64,000 nt of DNA from Vibrio chagasii (GCA_041879415.1 CP090851.1:1364001-1428000); one strand, 5' to 3'; numbered from the stretch's first letter, positions 42,609 to 52,891 are shown. Notes: generated from the letters alone by a model not told the origin. Made by a program: numbers and translations.

Positions 42609-43352
42609 ATGTCCGCCAACGCGCTCTATACCGACCTATCCGGTTACTATGATTTAATGTGTGTTGATATTGACTACAAAGCGCAGAGTCACTGCGTTCG
42701 TAGGCTACATCAGATTTTTGGAAATGAAGGAAAAACTCACCTAGATCTTGGGTGTGGTACTGGTCCACACGTTCGTCACTTTATCGATTATGGCTATCAA
42801 AGTAACGGGCTTGACCTGAACCAACCCATGCTAGACATTGCTCAAGTTCGCTGTCCTGAAGCTAACTTTTCTGTACAAAACATGAGTAATTTCGAAGTGT
42901 CAGAACCGTTCGACCTCATCACTTGTTTTTTGTATTCGATCCACTACAACGATGGTATCGAGAAGTTAAAAGAGTGCATCGCAAGCGTTCACAAAGCCTT
43001 AAATCAAGGTGGCGTGTTCTGCTTTAACGTGGTCGACAAAGATAAGATCAGTAATGATCTGTTTGTTCGTCATACTACCAATCAAGAACAGGACGATTTT
43101 ACCTTCCGTTCAGGCTGGTATTACTCGGGTGAAGGCGACAAGCAGGCATTGAAGCTCAGCATCGAGAAAACTACGGCTGGTGAGACTCAGGTCTGGAATG
43201 ACGAACACCCTATGGTGGCGTTCTCATTTAGAGAGTTGATTGAGATATTGAAAACCTACTTTGAGGTTCATATCTTTGAACTTGACTATGACAAGCTTTT
43301 ACCTTGGGATACACATTCAGGTAATGCACTCATTGCGTGTGTGAAAAGCTAG
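42609..43352 (+). CDS. Class I SAM-dependent methyltransferase
   Basis: A 247-residue protein with motif I HLDLGCGTGPHV and a ribose-binding NGLDLNQPMLDIA, typical of UbiE/ubiquinone-type or TehB-like methyltransferases. FDLITCFLYSIHYNDGIE is motif IV and GGVFCFNVVDKDK a later strand. ATG at 42609 has AGG six bases upstream; the frame is open to 42594. The substrate is unknown; it stands alone, convergent with the TonB receptor. Confidence 0.87.
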   Translation: MSANALYTDLSGYYDLMCVDIDYKAQSHCVRRLHQIFGNEGKTHLDLGCGTGPHVRHFIDYGYQSNGLDLNQPMLDIAQVRCPEANFSVQNMSNFEVSEPFDLITCFLYSIHYNDGIEKLKECIASVHKALNQGGVFCFNVVDKDKISNDLFVRHTTNQEQDDFTFRSGWYYSGEGDKQALKLSIEKTTAGETQVWNDEHPMVAFSFRELIEILKTYFEVHIFELDYDKLLPWDTHSGNALIACVKS

Positions 43353-43399
43353 TTTACTTCTCGTACAACGTTAGCGCTCACGACAAAGTGCCTAGATCA

Positions 43400-43435
43400 A
43401 AAGAACCCACAAACGTTACGTCATGTGGGTTCTTT
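43400..43435. terminator. Bidirectional terminator between methyltransferase and TonB receptor genes
   Basis: AAAGAACCCAC and GTGGGTTCTTT pair exactly over 11 bp around a 14-base loop, between two convergent genes. Confidence 0.82.
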
Positions 43436-43469
43436 ACTTTATGGTGATTTACTTATCAAATCAGATTGA

Positions 43470-45506
43470 TTAGAAGTCAGCCGTCATGCCTACGTAGTAA
43501 GTACGTGGTTCTTCAACATAGCCCATATTTTCAAGCTCTTGAGATACCGCTTCGTCAGTCAAGTTTGTGATACCTGCTCGTAGTCGCACCGAATCATTCA
43601 CGTTGTAAACCGTACCGATGTTCAACGTTGTGTACGCGTCTTGTGTTAGGTCCGTTTCGATATTACGTTCACCACGGTAACGTGCACTAATAAAGGTATT
43701 CAGATCGTAGGTTGGATTCCAGCTAAGTTTAACCAAACCTGAATGCTTGTAGCGCTCTAGCAACTCTTCACCCGTTGATTTGTCTTCTGTGTCTAGGAAG
43801 GTGTAGTTACCAGAAATGCCCCACTCGTCCGTGATCTGGAATTGACCAGTAAGCTCTGCACCTTGAACTACAGCCTCTGACACGTTTGTGTAAGTACGCT
43901 TACCATTTACATAACCCGTTGAGCTTGAACTATCAGCACATCCTTTACCAGACTCAAACATTCCACCGTTCTCACAGTAGGTTTCATCACGCTCAATTAG
44001 GTCATTGATTTCATTACGGAACAAGGCACCTTCAACATTCCAACGAGGCTGACTGTAAATTGCAGCGATCTCATAGTTCAAACTGGTTTCTGGTTTAAGA
44101 TCTTCATTACCATGTAAATCACATACGCCTTTACAGCTGTTAACTGTGTAGTCGGCCTGATTTTGAGTTAATGTTGGTGCTTTGAACGCCTTACCCACAC
44201 CACCTTTGATGATTAAGTCATTCGTTGTTTGGTGAACTAGGTACACACGAGGGCTAAACTCTTCGCCGTATAGTTCGTGTTTATCTAGACGGCCACCAAT
44301 TGTCGCTGTTAGTTGATCCGTCATCAGCCATTGATCTTGAATAAACAATGCACCTTGGTAAGCCTCCGACGTGCCGTTAGCTAAGTTTTCTTTGTTTGTG
44401 AGCTCACTTAACTGGTAATCCATACCAAACGTGACTGTGTGATTTTCACCCAGATAAGTCGTAGCCGAAGCTTCGACAATTTGGGTCAACTCTTCGACAT
44501 CACTGCTGTAGTTATTGCCTAAATCAGCCGCGTCACTGTCTGTTACATTTTCACGCGAGTAGCGAACTTGTGTATCACCCCAGCTCCAAAAGCCACTGTG
44601 TGTTATCGCTTGGCTGTTACGCACAACCTTACTATCAATTGGATTTGCACCTGTGGCATATTCAGCCAAACCATCACGTTGGTCGTCGCTGTAACCAAAA
44701 TCTAAATCTAAAGTTTGATTATCTGTTGCATGCCAAGTCAATGTGCCTAATAGGCTCAAAGTATCACGACCTTCTAGTGCCGTAACGTCCTCTCTGTCGT
44801 GACCTGAAGAATGAATGCCTGAGTATGGCTGCCATGCATCACGACTGGTTTGGTTAATAGAAAAGCGGGCAAACAACTCATCTTCAATCAAAGCACCTGA
44901 AGTCGTTAGACCTACAGATTGCTCCTGCCCGCCATTGCCATCCATTGGTGATGAGGTATCCATGCTCAATGTCGAGCTCCACTCATTGACTGGAGCCTTG
45001 GTGATGATGTTGATGGTGCCGCCCATACCATCTGAGCCGTAAAGTGCTGACATTGGGCCACGGATGATTTCAACACGTTCGATTGACTCAACAGGGATAG
45101 TAGAAAGGTCGAAGTCGTTACCGCGGATGATGGCACTTGCCGAACTTAAGCGACGACCATTCACCATGATAAGCGTGTAGTCAGAATCCATACCACGAAT
45201 AGAGATCATTTGGCGCCCTGCTCGTGTGCTATCAAAGTCAGACTCAACACTCGTCGAATCGGCAACTATGTCAGCCAAAGTGATGCCCGGGCTGTCTTCA
45301 ATATCTTGAGCAGTAATAACAGACATAGACGCTGGAGCTTGTTTCAGCGCCATCTCTGTACGAGTGGCGGTAACAACCATTTGCTCATCGGTTGCCTGCG
45401 TTTCTTCTTCAGCCAAAACACTAGCTGGAAGTGACGTACAAATAACAGCGACTGCGATCGATAAAGGCTTACGAATAAAAAGGGAGCTCTCAGACATGAT
45501 ATTCAT
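43470..45506 (-). CDS. TonB-dependent siderophore/iron receptor (IrgA-like)
   Basis: A 678-residue outer-membrane receptor. A signal peptide is cut near Ala32 (SVLA-EEET). The TonB box region and plug domain follow: TDEQMVVTATRTEMALKQAP, RQMISIRGMDSDYTLIMVN, and IERVEIIRGPMSALYGSDGM. A barrel of about 22 strands ends in YVGMTADF. It resembles V. cholerae IrgA and catecholate siderophore receptors. A Fur box lies just upstream. The start may instead be the ATG at 45497, as both lack a strong SD. Confidence 0.92.
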   Translation of the reverse strand: MNIMSESSLFIRKPLSIAVAVICTSLPASVLAEEETQATDEQMVVTATRTEMALKQAPASMSVITAQDIEDSPGITLADIVADSTSVESDFDSTRAGRQMISIRGMDSDYTLIMVNGRRLSSASAIIRGNDFDLSTIPVESIERVEIIRGPMSALYGSDGMGGTINIITKAPVNEWSSTLSMDTSSPMDGNGGQEQSVGLTTSGALIEDELFARFSINQTSRDAWQPYSGIHSSGHDREDVTALEGRDTLSLLGTLTWHATDNQTLDLDFGYSDDQRDGLAEYATGANPIDSKVVRNSQAITHSGFWSWGDTQVRYSRENVTDSDAADLGNNYSSDVEELTQIVEASATTYLGENHTVTFGMDYQLSELTNKENLANGTSEAYQGALFIQDQWLMTDQLTATIGGRLDKHELYGEEFSPRVYLVHQTTNDLIIKGGVGKAFKAPTLTQNQADYTVNSCKGVCDLHGNEDLKPETSLNYEIAAIYSQPRWNVEGALFRNEINDLIERDETYCENGGMFESGKGCADSSSSTGYVNGKRTYTNVSEAVVQGAELTGQFQITDEWGISGNYTFLDTEDKSTGEELLERYKHSGLVKLSWNPTYDLNTFISARYRGERNIETDLTQDAYTTLNIGTVYNVNDSVRLRAGITNLTDEAVSQELENMGYVEEPRTYYVGMTADF

Positions 45507-45519
45507 TCTTATATGTGAT

Positions 45520-45538
45520 TGGTAATGATAATGGTTTG
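45520..45538. promoter_or_regulatory. Fur box upstream of the TonB receptor
   Basis: TGGTAATGATAATGGTTTG contains TAATGATAAT, the central half of the GATAATGATAATCATTATC consensus. It starts about 14 bp before the receptor ATG. Confidence 0.65.
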
Positions 45539-45677
45539 CATTAAATAGCCAATCACCACTCTAATCAACGAAAGTTTCATACCAAAAACTGATTATCGCT
45601 ATTCAACATTCACATAAGGATTAAATCTATATTCATTTTGACGAGGAGCTCGCACATACATTCACAACCTCAATGCA

Positions 45678-46598
45678 TTAGGTGTACAACTCTTTGAACA
45701 ATTCGCGTATCCAACGACACATTGGATCATTATGAAAACGTTTATGCCAATACAAATACACATCTTCAGACGCACTTCTTATTGCCTTAGGTACCCTTTT
45801 ACAGACCAAGTTACGCTGTTTTGCAGCTTGAGACGCGAAAGGCGTCGGTAGGTGAAAAATGATGTCTGTCGTCTCTGCTATATCCGCTGCAATATTGAAA
45901 TTAGACAATTGAATCGGAATCGATAGCTGACGCTGCTTATCAATTAAACCGAGATCTTTGAATCGATTTTCAATCGAAAGCTTCTTATCGCCTTGGAGTG
46001 AAATCTGCCCGAGCTGGCTATTCAACAAGTCATCGACCGTGATCTCTTTATCAGCCAACGGATGGTCCTTGCTCATTAACAAACGATAATCACGGCTAAT
46101 CACGAACATTCGATACAGGTTTTGCTCTGAACTTAGCGGCTCATGAGTCGATAACACAAAGTGCGCGTCACCGGACAGCAAGGGCTCGAAATGACGCTTA
46201 GGAATAGAATCGATATCAACGACCATATTTGGTGCTTGTTTGCGGATCTCTGCGACTACTTTAGGTAATAAATGCGAAACCTGTGGCACCAAACCGAAGA
46301 AACGTACAGTGCTATCACTCGTTTGTGGTTCAAAAACATCACCATGAACTAACTTCTCTAAACGAGTAAGCACTGAGTTTAGATCTTGCTTAATGGCTTC
46401 TGCTTTTGGTGTTAGCTCGTAGCCATAAGCCGCCCTTACTAACAGATCATCATTAAACACGGTTCGTAGTTTTTGAAGCGAGCGACTGACCGTAGGTTGA
46501 CTCATGTCCAACGCTAAGGCTGTGTTTGAGACATGCTTTTCTTCGAGAAGGTGTTTGAGGATAACTAATAGGTTGAGATCGACTTGCGCAAGATTCAT
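45678..46598 (-). CDS. LysR-type transcriptional regulator upstream of TonB receptor
   Basis: A 306-residue LysR regulator. The N-terminal helix-turn-helix is NLLVILKHLLEEKHVSNTAL followed by LDMSQPTVSRSLQKLR; the C-terminal ligand-binding domain includes DAHFVLSTHEPLS. In V. cholerae the receptor gene irgA is activated by the LysR protein IrgB. Here the regulator lies upstream of the receptor on the same strand rather than divergently. Its target and inducer are unproven. Confidence 0.85.
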   Translation of the reverse strand: MNLAQVDLNLLVILKHLLEEKHVSNTALALDMSQPTVSRSLQKLRTVFNDDLLVRAAYGYELTPKAEAIKQDLNSVLTRLEKLVHGDVFEPQTSDSTVRFFGLVPQVSHLLPKVVAEIRKQAPNMVVDIDSIPKRHFEPLLSGDAHFVLSTHEPLSSEQNLYRMFVISRDYRLLMSKDHPLADKEITVDDLLNSQLGQISLQGDKKLSIENRFKDLGLIDKQRQLSIPIQLSNFNIAADIAETTDIIFHLPTPFASQAAKQRNLVCKRVPKAIRSASEDVYLYWHKRFHNDPMCRWIRELFKELYT

Positions 46599-46667
46599 TA
46601 TTTAAATATTCACAAATTTGAAAATTCAGAAGTCGAATAGTGCTATTACACGCTAAGTAATACAATT

Positions 46668-46686
46668 GATAATCACTCTTATTTTG
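46668..46686. promoter_or_regulatory. Fur-like box upstream of the LysR gene
   Basis: TGATAATCACTCTTATTTT has the GATAATCA half of the Fur consensus and an imperfect second half, about 70 bp upstream of the LysR start. It fits iron-regulated control but is less convincing than the receptor box. Confidence 0.4.
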
Positions 46687-46770
46687 ATCTTAAGCAAAAT
46701 TAACTGACGTCTTTAGCTACGTAAGTAATATCGATCGAGCTTGAACGAATAGTCGTTCTGTATCATCAAT

Positions 46771-46796
46771 AAAAAAGAGAGGCATATAGCCTCTCC
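46771..46796 (-). terminator. Terminator of the chitinase gene
   Basis: GAGAGGC and GCCTCTC pair with a short TATAT loop, and a T-run follows on the minus strand, about 50 bp after the chitinase stop. Confidence 0.8.
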
Positions 46797-46844
46797 CTTC
46801 ATTCACTTTAAAACTACGTTTCGTAGCCCATTTTCTTTATAGGA

Positions 46845-49034
46845 TTAAAGTTTAATCCACGCATCTTGCCAGTATTGGCTATCGCCAGGTGCATACGAAG
46901 CACTTGCACACCACGCCGTGTAAGGCCAAGGTTTACATTCGTACAAACCATTGTCGCTACCTACCACGATGTCGCCTGCTTCGTAGTTAGTACCAGCTGC
47001 ATACGGAGGGTAGTTACCCGGAGGAGGTGTTGTTCCACCCTCTTCTTTTACTGAGAACGAGTTATCCACCATCACCACTTCGCCATCTGTCGCAGTTCCA
47101 ACCACTTCAAGCTTGTACTGACCTTCTGTAATATCATACAGGTCCATCGTAACCGTGCGGCTATCAGTTAGGTTGACGTTGGTCTGTTCAACCACAGAGC
47201 CCGTGCTATTAATCACCTTTGCGATTACATCAAGCGCTTCATTCGACTCCAATGTGAACTGGATACGTACATCGCCATTATCCAAAATGTATTCAGACTG
47301 CAGACCAGAGACGCTCAGTTCTACGTCACCACCTGGACCTGGGTTACCACCACATGAACTGTCTGAAGCTTTCTTCCAAACGCCCCACTCACCTGTTGTT
47401 CCCGGCTCTTCACCACGAGTGTACCAACCCGCCACCCAAGTTGCTCCATCATGAGATACTTGGTCACCTTCGACATAAACTGTATTCGCATCCCATGCTG
47501 CTGCGCAGTTTGAACCGTCGGTCACAGTCACTTTACGTTCAGCTGTAACGGTTTGATTTGCACTATCTGTTACTCGGTAAACAAGCGTGTAGTTACCTAT
47601 CTCATTCACATCAACACTACCAGTGTGTGTAATTGAACTTGTTAGGTCACCGTCTTCAGCATCATTCGCTGTTACACCCGCCATTGGGTCGAATGCATTG
47701 CCAAGCACTACAGTAGTATCCGACACGCCATCGAAAACAGGTTTTTGGCTGTAAACTTCTACCGTTCTTGCCTTGGTTGTTTCATTGTTGTCGCTGTCTT
47801 TTACGCGGTAAGTCAGCACATAAGTTCCAATAACACTGGTCTCGACATAACCTTCAACATCAATTGATGAGGTTAAATCGCCATCTTCTTTATCTGTTGC
47901 TGTCACGCCTTCCATCGGGTCAAAAACAGAGCCGTGAAGAACACGTGTATTCTCAACACCTTTCAACACAGGCTCACCTTCAACCGGTGGCGGTGTCACT
48001 TGGCCGTGAACAAATGGACCGTAGTCTTTAATGAATTGTTCGTTGTATGCTTGTCCAGCTTTGTTGGTGCCCATATCCCAGTTGATAGACCATGTCATTA
48101 CACCGCGTAAAGGCTGACCTTGAGCAGTTAAACTATCGAACGCGTCATATAGGTCTTGTGGCTCTTTCACAAAACCGGTTGCCGCAGCATCAATGCTCGA
48201 AGGGATACCAAACACAAGCTTATCGTGTGGGATCTTGTGGAAACCACGGGTACCGTTGATTAGAGAGTCAGAGATGTAGTAAATGAACTCTTCTTTTAGC
48301 TCATCGTTGTTTTGAGCAATCCAGCCTACACCGTCAACCCAGATGCCGTCGCCACCTTGGTTATAAAACTGCGGGTTGATCCAATCGTAGTAACCTTCCA
48401 AGTTATCGATGTAAGGAACATACTTACCACCCGTCGTTAGGTACGGGAACTCTGGCGCCATAGTAATAAGGAAGTTTTTGCCTTCTGCGCGGTAGTGATC
48501 TTTCACGAGCTTCAGCGCATCTGGAATAACGGTTTGGTTGTTTGCAGCAGTGACGGCCGCTTGTTCAAGGTCGATGTCTAGACCATCAAAGCCATAGCGC
48601 TCCGTGAGACGAATGATCTCATCAGCAAAGGCTCTTTCATCACCTGTTTCTAACTCTACGTGTGCATCTGCACCACCCAAAGCCAACAGTACAGAGCGTC
48701 CTTGCTTGTTGAGTTCTGAGATTTGGTCAATAAATTGTTCTTCTGAAAGCCCAACCGTTGGGTCCAGTTTAAAAGTTGGGATTCGACCATCCGCTACATC
48801 GTACACTTTCATGAATGATACATTCACGATGTTGTACATCGGGTTCACTTCATCCAATGTCACGCAAGGTGCATTACCACCTTGATAACCTCCGCCATCA
48901 CACCAATTGTGCCAATAACCTACCACGACTCCTGAATCTGGATTCGTCATGTCAGATCCATTTGCATAAACCGCTCCCGACATGGCCGCCATGCCGACTG
49001 ATACTGCTAATTGTAGAGCTTTACGTTTTAACAT
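46845..49034 (-). CDS. Secreted multidomain GH18 chitinase
   Basis: A 729-residue protein. A signal peptide (to near residue 24, YANGSD) precedes a GH18 catalytic domain with SVLLALGGADAH and the DGLDIDLE motif, catalytic Glu157. Two Ig-like DUF5011 repeats follow (about 360-430 and 430-505), then a CBM5/12 chitin-binding module (about 508-558), a beta-sandwich linker region (about 570-660) and a second CBM5/12 at the C-terminus. It degrades chitin outside the cell. ATG at 49032-49034 has AGGAAG eight bases upstream. Confidence 0.93.
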   Translation of the reverse strand: MLKRKALQLAVSVGMAAMSGAVYANGSDMTNPDSGVVVGYWHNWCDGGGYQGGNAPCVTLDEVNPMYNIVNVSFMKVYDVADGRIPTFKLDPTVGLSEEQFIDQISELNKQGRSVLLALGGADAHVELETGDERAFADEIIRLTERYGFDGLDIDLEQAAVTAANNQTVIPDALKLVKDHYRAEGKNFLITMAPEFPYLTTGGKYVPYIDNLEGYYDWINPQFYNQGGDGIWVDGVGWIAQNNDELKEEFIYYISDSLINGTRGFHKIPHDKLVFGIPSSIDAAATGFVKEPQDLYDAFDSLTAQGQPLRGVMTWSINWDMGTNKAGQAYNEQFIKDYGPFVHGQVTPPPVEGEPVLKGVENTRVLHGSVFDPMEGVTATDKEDGDLTSSIDVEGYVETSVIGTYVLTYRVKDSDNNETTKARTVEVYSQKPVFDGVSDTTVVLGNAFDPMAGVTANDAEDGDLTSSITHTGSVDVNEIGNYTLVYRVTDSANQTVTAERKVTVTDGSNCAAAWDANTVYVEGDQVSHDGATWVAGWYTRGEEPGTTGEWGVWKKASDSSCGGNPGPGGDVELSVSGLQSEYILDNGDVRIQFTLESNEALDVIAKVINSTGSVVEQTNVNLTDSRTVTMDLYDITEGQYKLEVVGTATDGEVVMVDNSFSVKEEGGTTPPPGNYPPYAAGTNYEAGDIVVGSDNGLYECKPWPYTAWCASASYAPGDSQYWQDAWIKL

Positions 49035-49486
49035 TAGTCCCACTTCCTTACTTAACAGCTGTGCCAATCACAACCGAACCAATTCATTTTAATCATGAAT
49101 ATTTATAGAGAAGTAATGGAATTTATAGGAAATAACGACCTTTGATTTAACTTGTGATTTTAAGTCACAGATTGAATATTAGAATCAATATGATTTTGAC
49201 TTTTCATTCAAATTAAAATGCGAAATACGCTCTTTTTTATTAGTTTATATTGACCATGCAAATATATTAAACACCGTTAATTCACGAGTAAAATTAAGCA
49301 TTACATACGGATAAACATCGTTGACAGAACTGAATAAAAGCTCTAAAGATCATGATATTTAAGGCTTTTTTATTTTGCGAGTGATGTCACCAAAATCTGT
49401 AAGTGGCTTAATTGGACGTACAAGCCCAATTAAACCCCACATATAAATTTCTACACTAATAAATCAACAAAAATATAACATCACAA
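49035..49486. other. 452-bp AT-rich intergenic region 5' of the chitinase gene
   Basis: No ORF supported. It holds a near-palindromic TGTGA-N7-TCACA element at 49153-49169, one base longer in spacer than a CRP site. It also holds a perfect TTAATTGG/CCAATTAA stem-loop at 49408-49433, 3' of the DHH gene, without a T-run. Confidence 0.4.
49153..49169. promoter_or_regulatory. CRP-like palindrome with 7-bp spacer upstream of chitinase
   Basis: TGTGA TTTTAAG TCACA. Both half-sites match CRP but the spacer is seven rather than six bases. CRP control of chitin genes is known in vibrios; binding here is unproven. Confidence 0.3.
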
Positions 49487-50482
49487 TTATTTTGAATGGC
49501 CTGAATAATAGCTCTCTATTCGTTCAATAAGGCTCAACTTATCCACTTCTTTCAGCGAATTTATTCCTGCAGCGGCTTTCCTTCCGCCCCCAGTATCAAA
49601 ACTCGAACAAATTTCATCTGCGCCAACTCTGTTTGATAAAGGCGCTCTTAGGCTCACAGTATAAGACTGAGCATCAGTGTTTTTTGTTAACACCGCTTGT
49701 GCTCGAGCTGGGTCTTGATTCACTATTTCATTGCTAAACACGCCACTGATTCGTCTAGCCCAAGTCTCTGCAGGCAATTCGAACACGCGCGCGACTTCGC
49801 TCTCATAGATCGGAGTAAGGTTTGATAATTGTTGGTTGTCCGTTTTATAAGCGGCACGAAGTTGATAAAACACGGAATCTTTATCATCCAAGAGATCGAA
49901 TGGGTTCGAATATTGATAAAGCGCTTGGTAAAGCTCAGTTGGTGAAAAGTGCAGATCACTCAGTGACGCGCCATAGCCGTTATAGTTGATTAGCGTGCCT
50001 AGTTCTTCCAAAAAGTCAGTTTGAGGTTGGTCAAACCCATTTGTTAGCGCTAATCGTGCAGCCACCGCTTTTAAATTATCACCAAACGCAGCTGCTATTG
50101 CCCACGCTACATATTCTCCCTTGAGTTTTTGGTTGATCAAAAGACTTGTGCAACATTCCGGCGCTGTATTAATGAGAGTCTCAAGGTAATCAGACTTTGG
50201 GATGTCCCCTGTACGGTGATGATCGCAGTAAAAGACAGTAATCTCATCAGCAAGCAGTGATTGTAATGCGGGTAGATTTTTCTCCATCGACACATCTAAA
50301 ACAGTCACCGATGTAACATCACTTTGGGGATTATGTTCCGTTAGTTGGGTAACAACCTGCGAGACCAGCTTGATATCGCGTTTCACCCCCGTGATTAAAG
50401 TGCTCTCTTTAGGCTCATGTAGGCGCAGTTGAAGCAATGCGATGATGCCATCTGCATCTCCGTTGAATACGTCGTAATGCAT
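49487..50482 (-). CDS. DHH family phosphoesterase
   Basis: A 331-residue DHH protein. DVFNGDADGIIALLQ gives the first metal-binding motif (Asp9, Asp11) and VFYCDHHRTGD is the DHH motif. The C-terminal DHHA1-like domain has SFDTGGGRKAAAGI, the GGGHxxAAG element in which His is replaced by Arg. DHH members hydrolyse cyclic dinucleotides, nanoRNA or pyrophosphate; the substrate is not clear. ATG at 50480-50482 has AGAGGAAC upstream; the frame is open to 50512. Confidence 0.87.
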   Translation of the reverse strand: MHYDVFNGDADGIIALLQLRLHEPKESTLITGVKRDIKLVSQVVTQLTEHNPQSDVTSVTVLDVSMEKNLPALQSLLADEITVFYCDHHRTGDIPKSDYLETLINTAPECCTSLLINQKLKGEYVAWAIAAAFGDNLKAVAARLALTNGFDQPQTDFLEELGTLINYNGYGASLSDLHFSPTELYQALYQYSNPFDLLDDKDSVFYQLRAAYKTDNQQLSNLTPIYESEVARVFELPAETWARRISGVFSNEIVNQDPARAQAVLTKNTDAQSYTVSLRAPLSNRVGADEICSSFDTGGGRKAAAGINSLKEVDKLSLIERIESYYSGHSK

Positions 50483-50671
50483 TTTGTTCCTCTTCCCGTG
50501 AGATTCAGCCATCCACGATAAAGCAATGTGTATAGCTTGTATCGTGAAGGTATAACTTAGCTTAATAGACGATGTTTATTTTAACCTTATTTCATAGATA
50601 CTTAAGTCCGATTTGGAATGCCTTATTCTTAACCCTCTATCTTCGCATTTGTCCATACCTTTCAAATACAA

Positions 50672-50698
50672 AAAAGGCGCAGACAATCTGCGCCTTTG
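50672..50698 (-). terminator. Terminator of the chemoreceptor gene
   Basis: AAAGGCGCAGA and TCTGCGCCTTT pair exactly over 11 bp around a CAA loop, followed by a T-run on the minus strand. Confidence 0.92.
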
Positions 50699-50721
50699 GT
50701 TTTAGTTATTTTGGTGCTTAA

Positions 50722-52482
50722 TTAGGACGTTTTGAACTGTGCGACTGCTTTATCCATTTCATGGGCTTGCTCTGCTACTTTGTCTACTTCAACTAAACAA
50801 TGCTGTGCTGAGGCATTGTTATCGTGTGAGATGGCATTGAGTTCCGTGATGGAATCACTCACTTGTGCCATCACAGCACCCTGCTCTTCTATTGCAGACG
50901 CAATGCGTTCAGAGTTACCTTGAATGCTCTGCATGTCGCTTAAAATAAGCTGTAGGCTAGCATCGAGCTCTTCTGAATCTTTAAGCGTGAGCTGGCCTTG
51001 TTGGTTACACTCGCCAATTTCAGTCATCGATGCTTGCATCTGGCTTTGAATCGCACTTACCACCGAGGTTATCTCTGTCGTCGACTGATGTGTTCTGCTT
51101 GCTAGTGCGCGTACTTCATCCGCAACAACGGCGAAGCCACGCCCTTGCTCACCGGCACGTGCTGCTTCAATTGCAGCGTTCAATGCTAGTAGGTTGGTTT
51201 GTTCAGCAATACCTTGGATGATGTTGACCGCGTCACCGATTTGATCAACATGATGGTTCAGTGAGCTGATTGAATCTTGGCTGCTTGATAGACGTTCTGA
51301 CAACTGAGTAATGTTGTTGATGGTATCGACCACCACTTCACGCCCTTTGTCTGCATTCACTTTCGCTTGTTGAACGCCTTCTGCAGCAACCGAAGTGCTT
51401 TCTGAAATTTCACCAATCGTTAATACCATCTCTTGAACGGATGTTGTCATGGTTGAAGTGTGGTTGGCTTGAACTTCAAACTGTTTGATTACCGACTCAA
51501 GCTCGTCGTGCATGTTAGAGGTACTTTGAGTCAGTTGTAGAGACTTAGATTGAGAGGCAGAAATCAGGCCTTCAAGTTGGTCGAGCAACTGATTGAAGTA
51601 TTGGCCTAGTGTGCTCAACTCGTCTTTACCATCAAGATGCGAACGAATCGACACATCGTTGGAATCGACAATATTACGGATCACCGAAAGCAGTGATTCA
51701 ATTTTGCCAATGATAGAGCGAACAATTAACCAGCTGAATAAAATAATTGACACAAGTAATGTGACGCAAAGGATGTTGTTGATCAGCGATAGTTTGTCCA
51801 TCTCCTTTTGAGTTTCTTGGTCCAGTACGGCTGAAAACTCTTTAAACTGAGTTTCAATCACGTGAGAACCCGCACGCGCTTGACCAAGCAGGCCTTCATT
51901 GTGCTTCAAGCCAATCAGTCGTTTTTGCTCGACCACTTGCTTTGCTGTTTGTAACAAAGCACTGGAACTTGATGACAGCATGCTCGGATCAAAGGTGCCC
52001 TTTTCAATCAGGTCGTTAAAAAGATAAAGCTCAACTTTTTGCTCTGGACTTGCGGCTACACTCATACGGTCTAACACTTCATGAAACTGCCCTAATAAGC
52101 CTTTGTCTCTCGCCAGTCCATAGACTTCCGTCGCCTTGACCAACTCTACAAAACTCGTGTGGTAAGCTTCGATGTCTTCACGTAAGTGTGTGCTGTTAAC
52201 TAAACCCAAATCGTTCAGAACCACATTGAGTTGTGATTCGGAAGCCAAAAATTTATTGTAGTTTACGTCGAACTTATCAAGATATTTCATATCATTTCGC
52301 AACAAGAAGTCTTTCTCATTACGGCGAAGATTAAGCAGGCGAACTTCCAGCTCTTTAGTGATTTGTTTGGCTTCGCTCATTTGAGCAGTTGTATCTGCGA
52401 ATTGCGAGGTGGTAAACAGCAATGAAATCATGCCGAAAATGGAAAACATTCCCAATGAATAGAGCTTTTTCTTTATATCCAT
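50722..52482 (-). CDS. Methyl-accepting chemotaxis protein with HBM-like sensor
   Basis: A 586-residue transmembrane chemoreceptor. Helix TM1 (about residues 9-27) and TM2 (about 234-256) bracket a helical periplasmic domain with [20 protein letters not shown], typical of HBM-type sensors. A HAMP region follows, and the signalling tip is [20 protein letters not shown] followed by [21 protein letters not shown] domains often sense small organic acids or amines. The gene stands alone with its own terminator. Confidence 0.92.
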   Translation of the reverse strand: MDIKKKLYSLGMFSIFGMISLLFTTSQFADTTAQMSEAKQITKELEVRLLNLRRNEKDFLLRNDMKYLDKFDVNYNKFLASESQLNVVLNDLGLVNSTHLREDIEAYHTSFVELVKATEVYGLARDKGLLGQFHEVLDRMSVAASPEQKVELYLFNDLIEKGTFDPSMLSSSSSALLQTAKQVVEQKRLIGLKHNEGLLGQARAGSHVIETQFKEFSAVLDQETQKEMDKLSLINNILCVTLLVSIILFSWLIVRSIIGKIESLLSVIRNIVDSNDVSIRSHLDGKDELSTLGQYFNQLLDQLEGLISASQSKSLQLTQSTSNMHDELESVIKQFEVQANHTSTMTTSVQEMVLTIGEISESTSVAAEGVQQAKVNADKGREVVVDTINNITQLSERLSSSQDSISSLNHHVDQIGDAVNIIQGIAEQTNLLALNAAIEAARAGEQGRGFAVVADEVRALASRTHQSTTEITSVVSAIQSQMQASMTEIGECNQQGQLTLKDSEELDASLQLILSDMQSIQGNSERIASAIEEQGAVMAQVSDSITELNAISHDNNASAQHCLVEVDKVAEQAHEMDKAVAQFKTS

Positions 52483-52728
52483 AGATGTGACTCGTCTTTA
52501 CTAAATTTAGGTATCTAAGGCTGGGCGTTTGACTGTGTTATCTCGCCCATGCTATTTCGTTATTTTTATCTTTTTACCAATAATGGGCGCTTTACAGAGG
52601 CTGTTTTGCCTCTATATCTCTCATTGAAAATGCAAATGAGAGCGCTCACTAAAGTTAAAATTATCAATAACACAAATTGGTACGATGTACATTAGCAAGA
52701 TTATAAAATTGGGATACAAAGGTTTCTC

Positions 52729-52812
52729 ATGTTTGATACAAACGTTAAAAACAGCCCTGACACCTTTAAAATAAAGGGGTCTGTAGATTTTCTAATCGAC
52801 CCTTTTGTTTAG
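52729..52812 (+). CDS. Possible 27-aa small ORF overlapping a terminator
   Basis: ATG at 52729 is preceded by AAAGG at a good spacing and runs 27 codons to a TAG at 52810-52812, starting MFDTNVKNSPDTFKIKG. Upstream, TTGGTA and TTATAA at about 18 bp spacing resemble a sigma-70 promoter. The second half overlaps a rho-independent hairpin. It could be a small protein, or a small RNA whose start codon is chance. Confidence 0.3.
   Translation: MFDTNVKNSPDTFKIKGSVDFLIDPFV
52773..52810 (+). terminator. Plus-strand rho-independent terminator-like hairpin
   Basis: AAAGGGGTC and GACCCTTTT arms with extra internal TAGAT/AATC pairing, followed by TTGTTT on the plus strand. There is no plus-strand gene upstream other than the 27-codon ORF, so a small RNA ending here is possible. 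Confidence 0.5.
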
Positions 52813-52891
52813 ATGAGTTCCAAGTGGTAAGTGCTTCATTTAAATAAATAAGTCACTAATCAATGAGCGTCGTAACCACTCACCAAATCGC

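Noticed and set aside
44570..45434. Plus-strand ORFs opposite the TonB receptor
   Set aside because: Shadow frames opposite a full-length, domain-confirmed receptor.
47155..47548. Plus-strand ORFs opposite the chitinase
   Set aside because: Shadows inside the chitinase; no family similarity.
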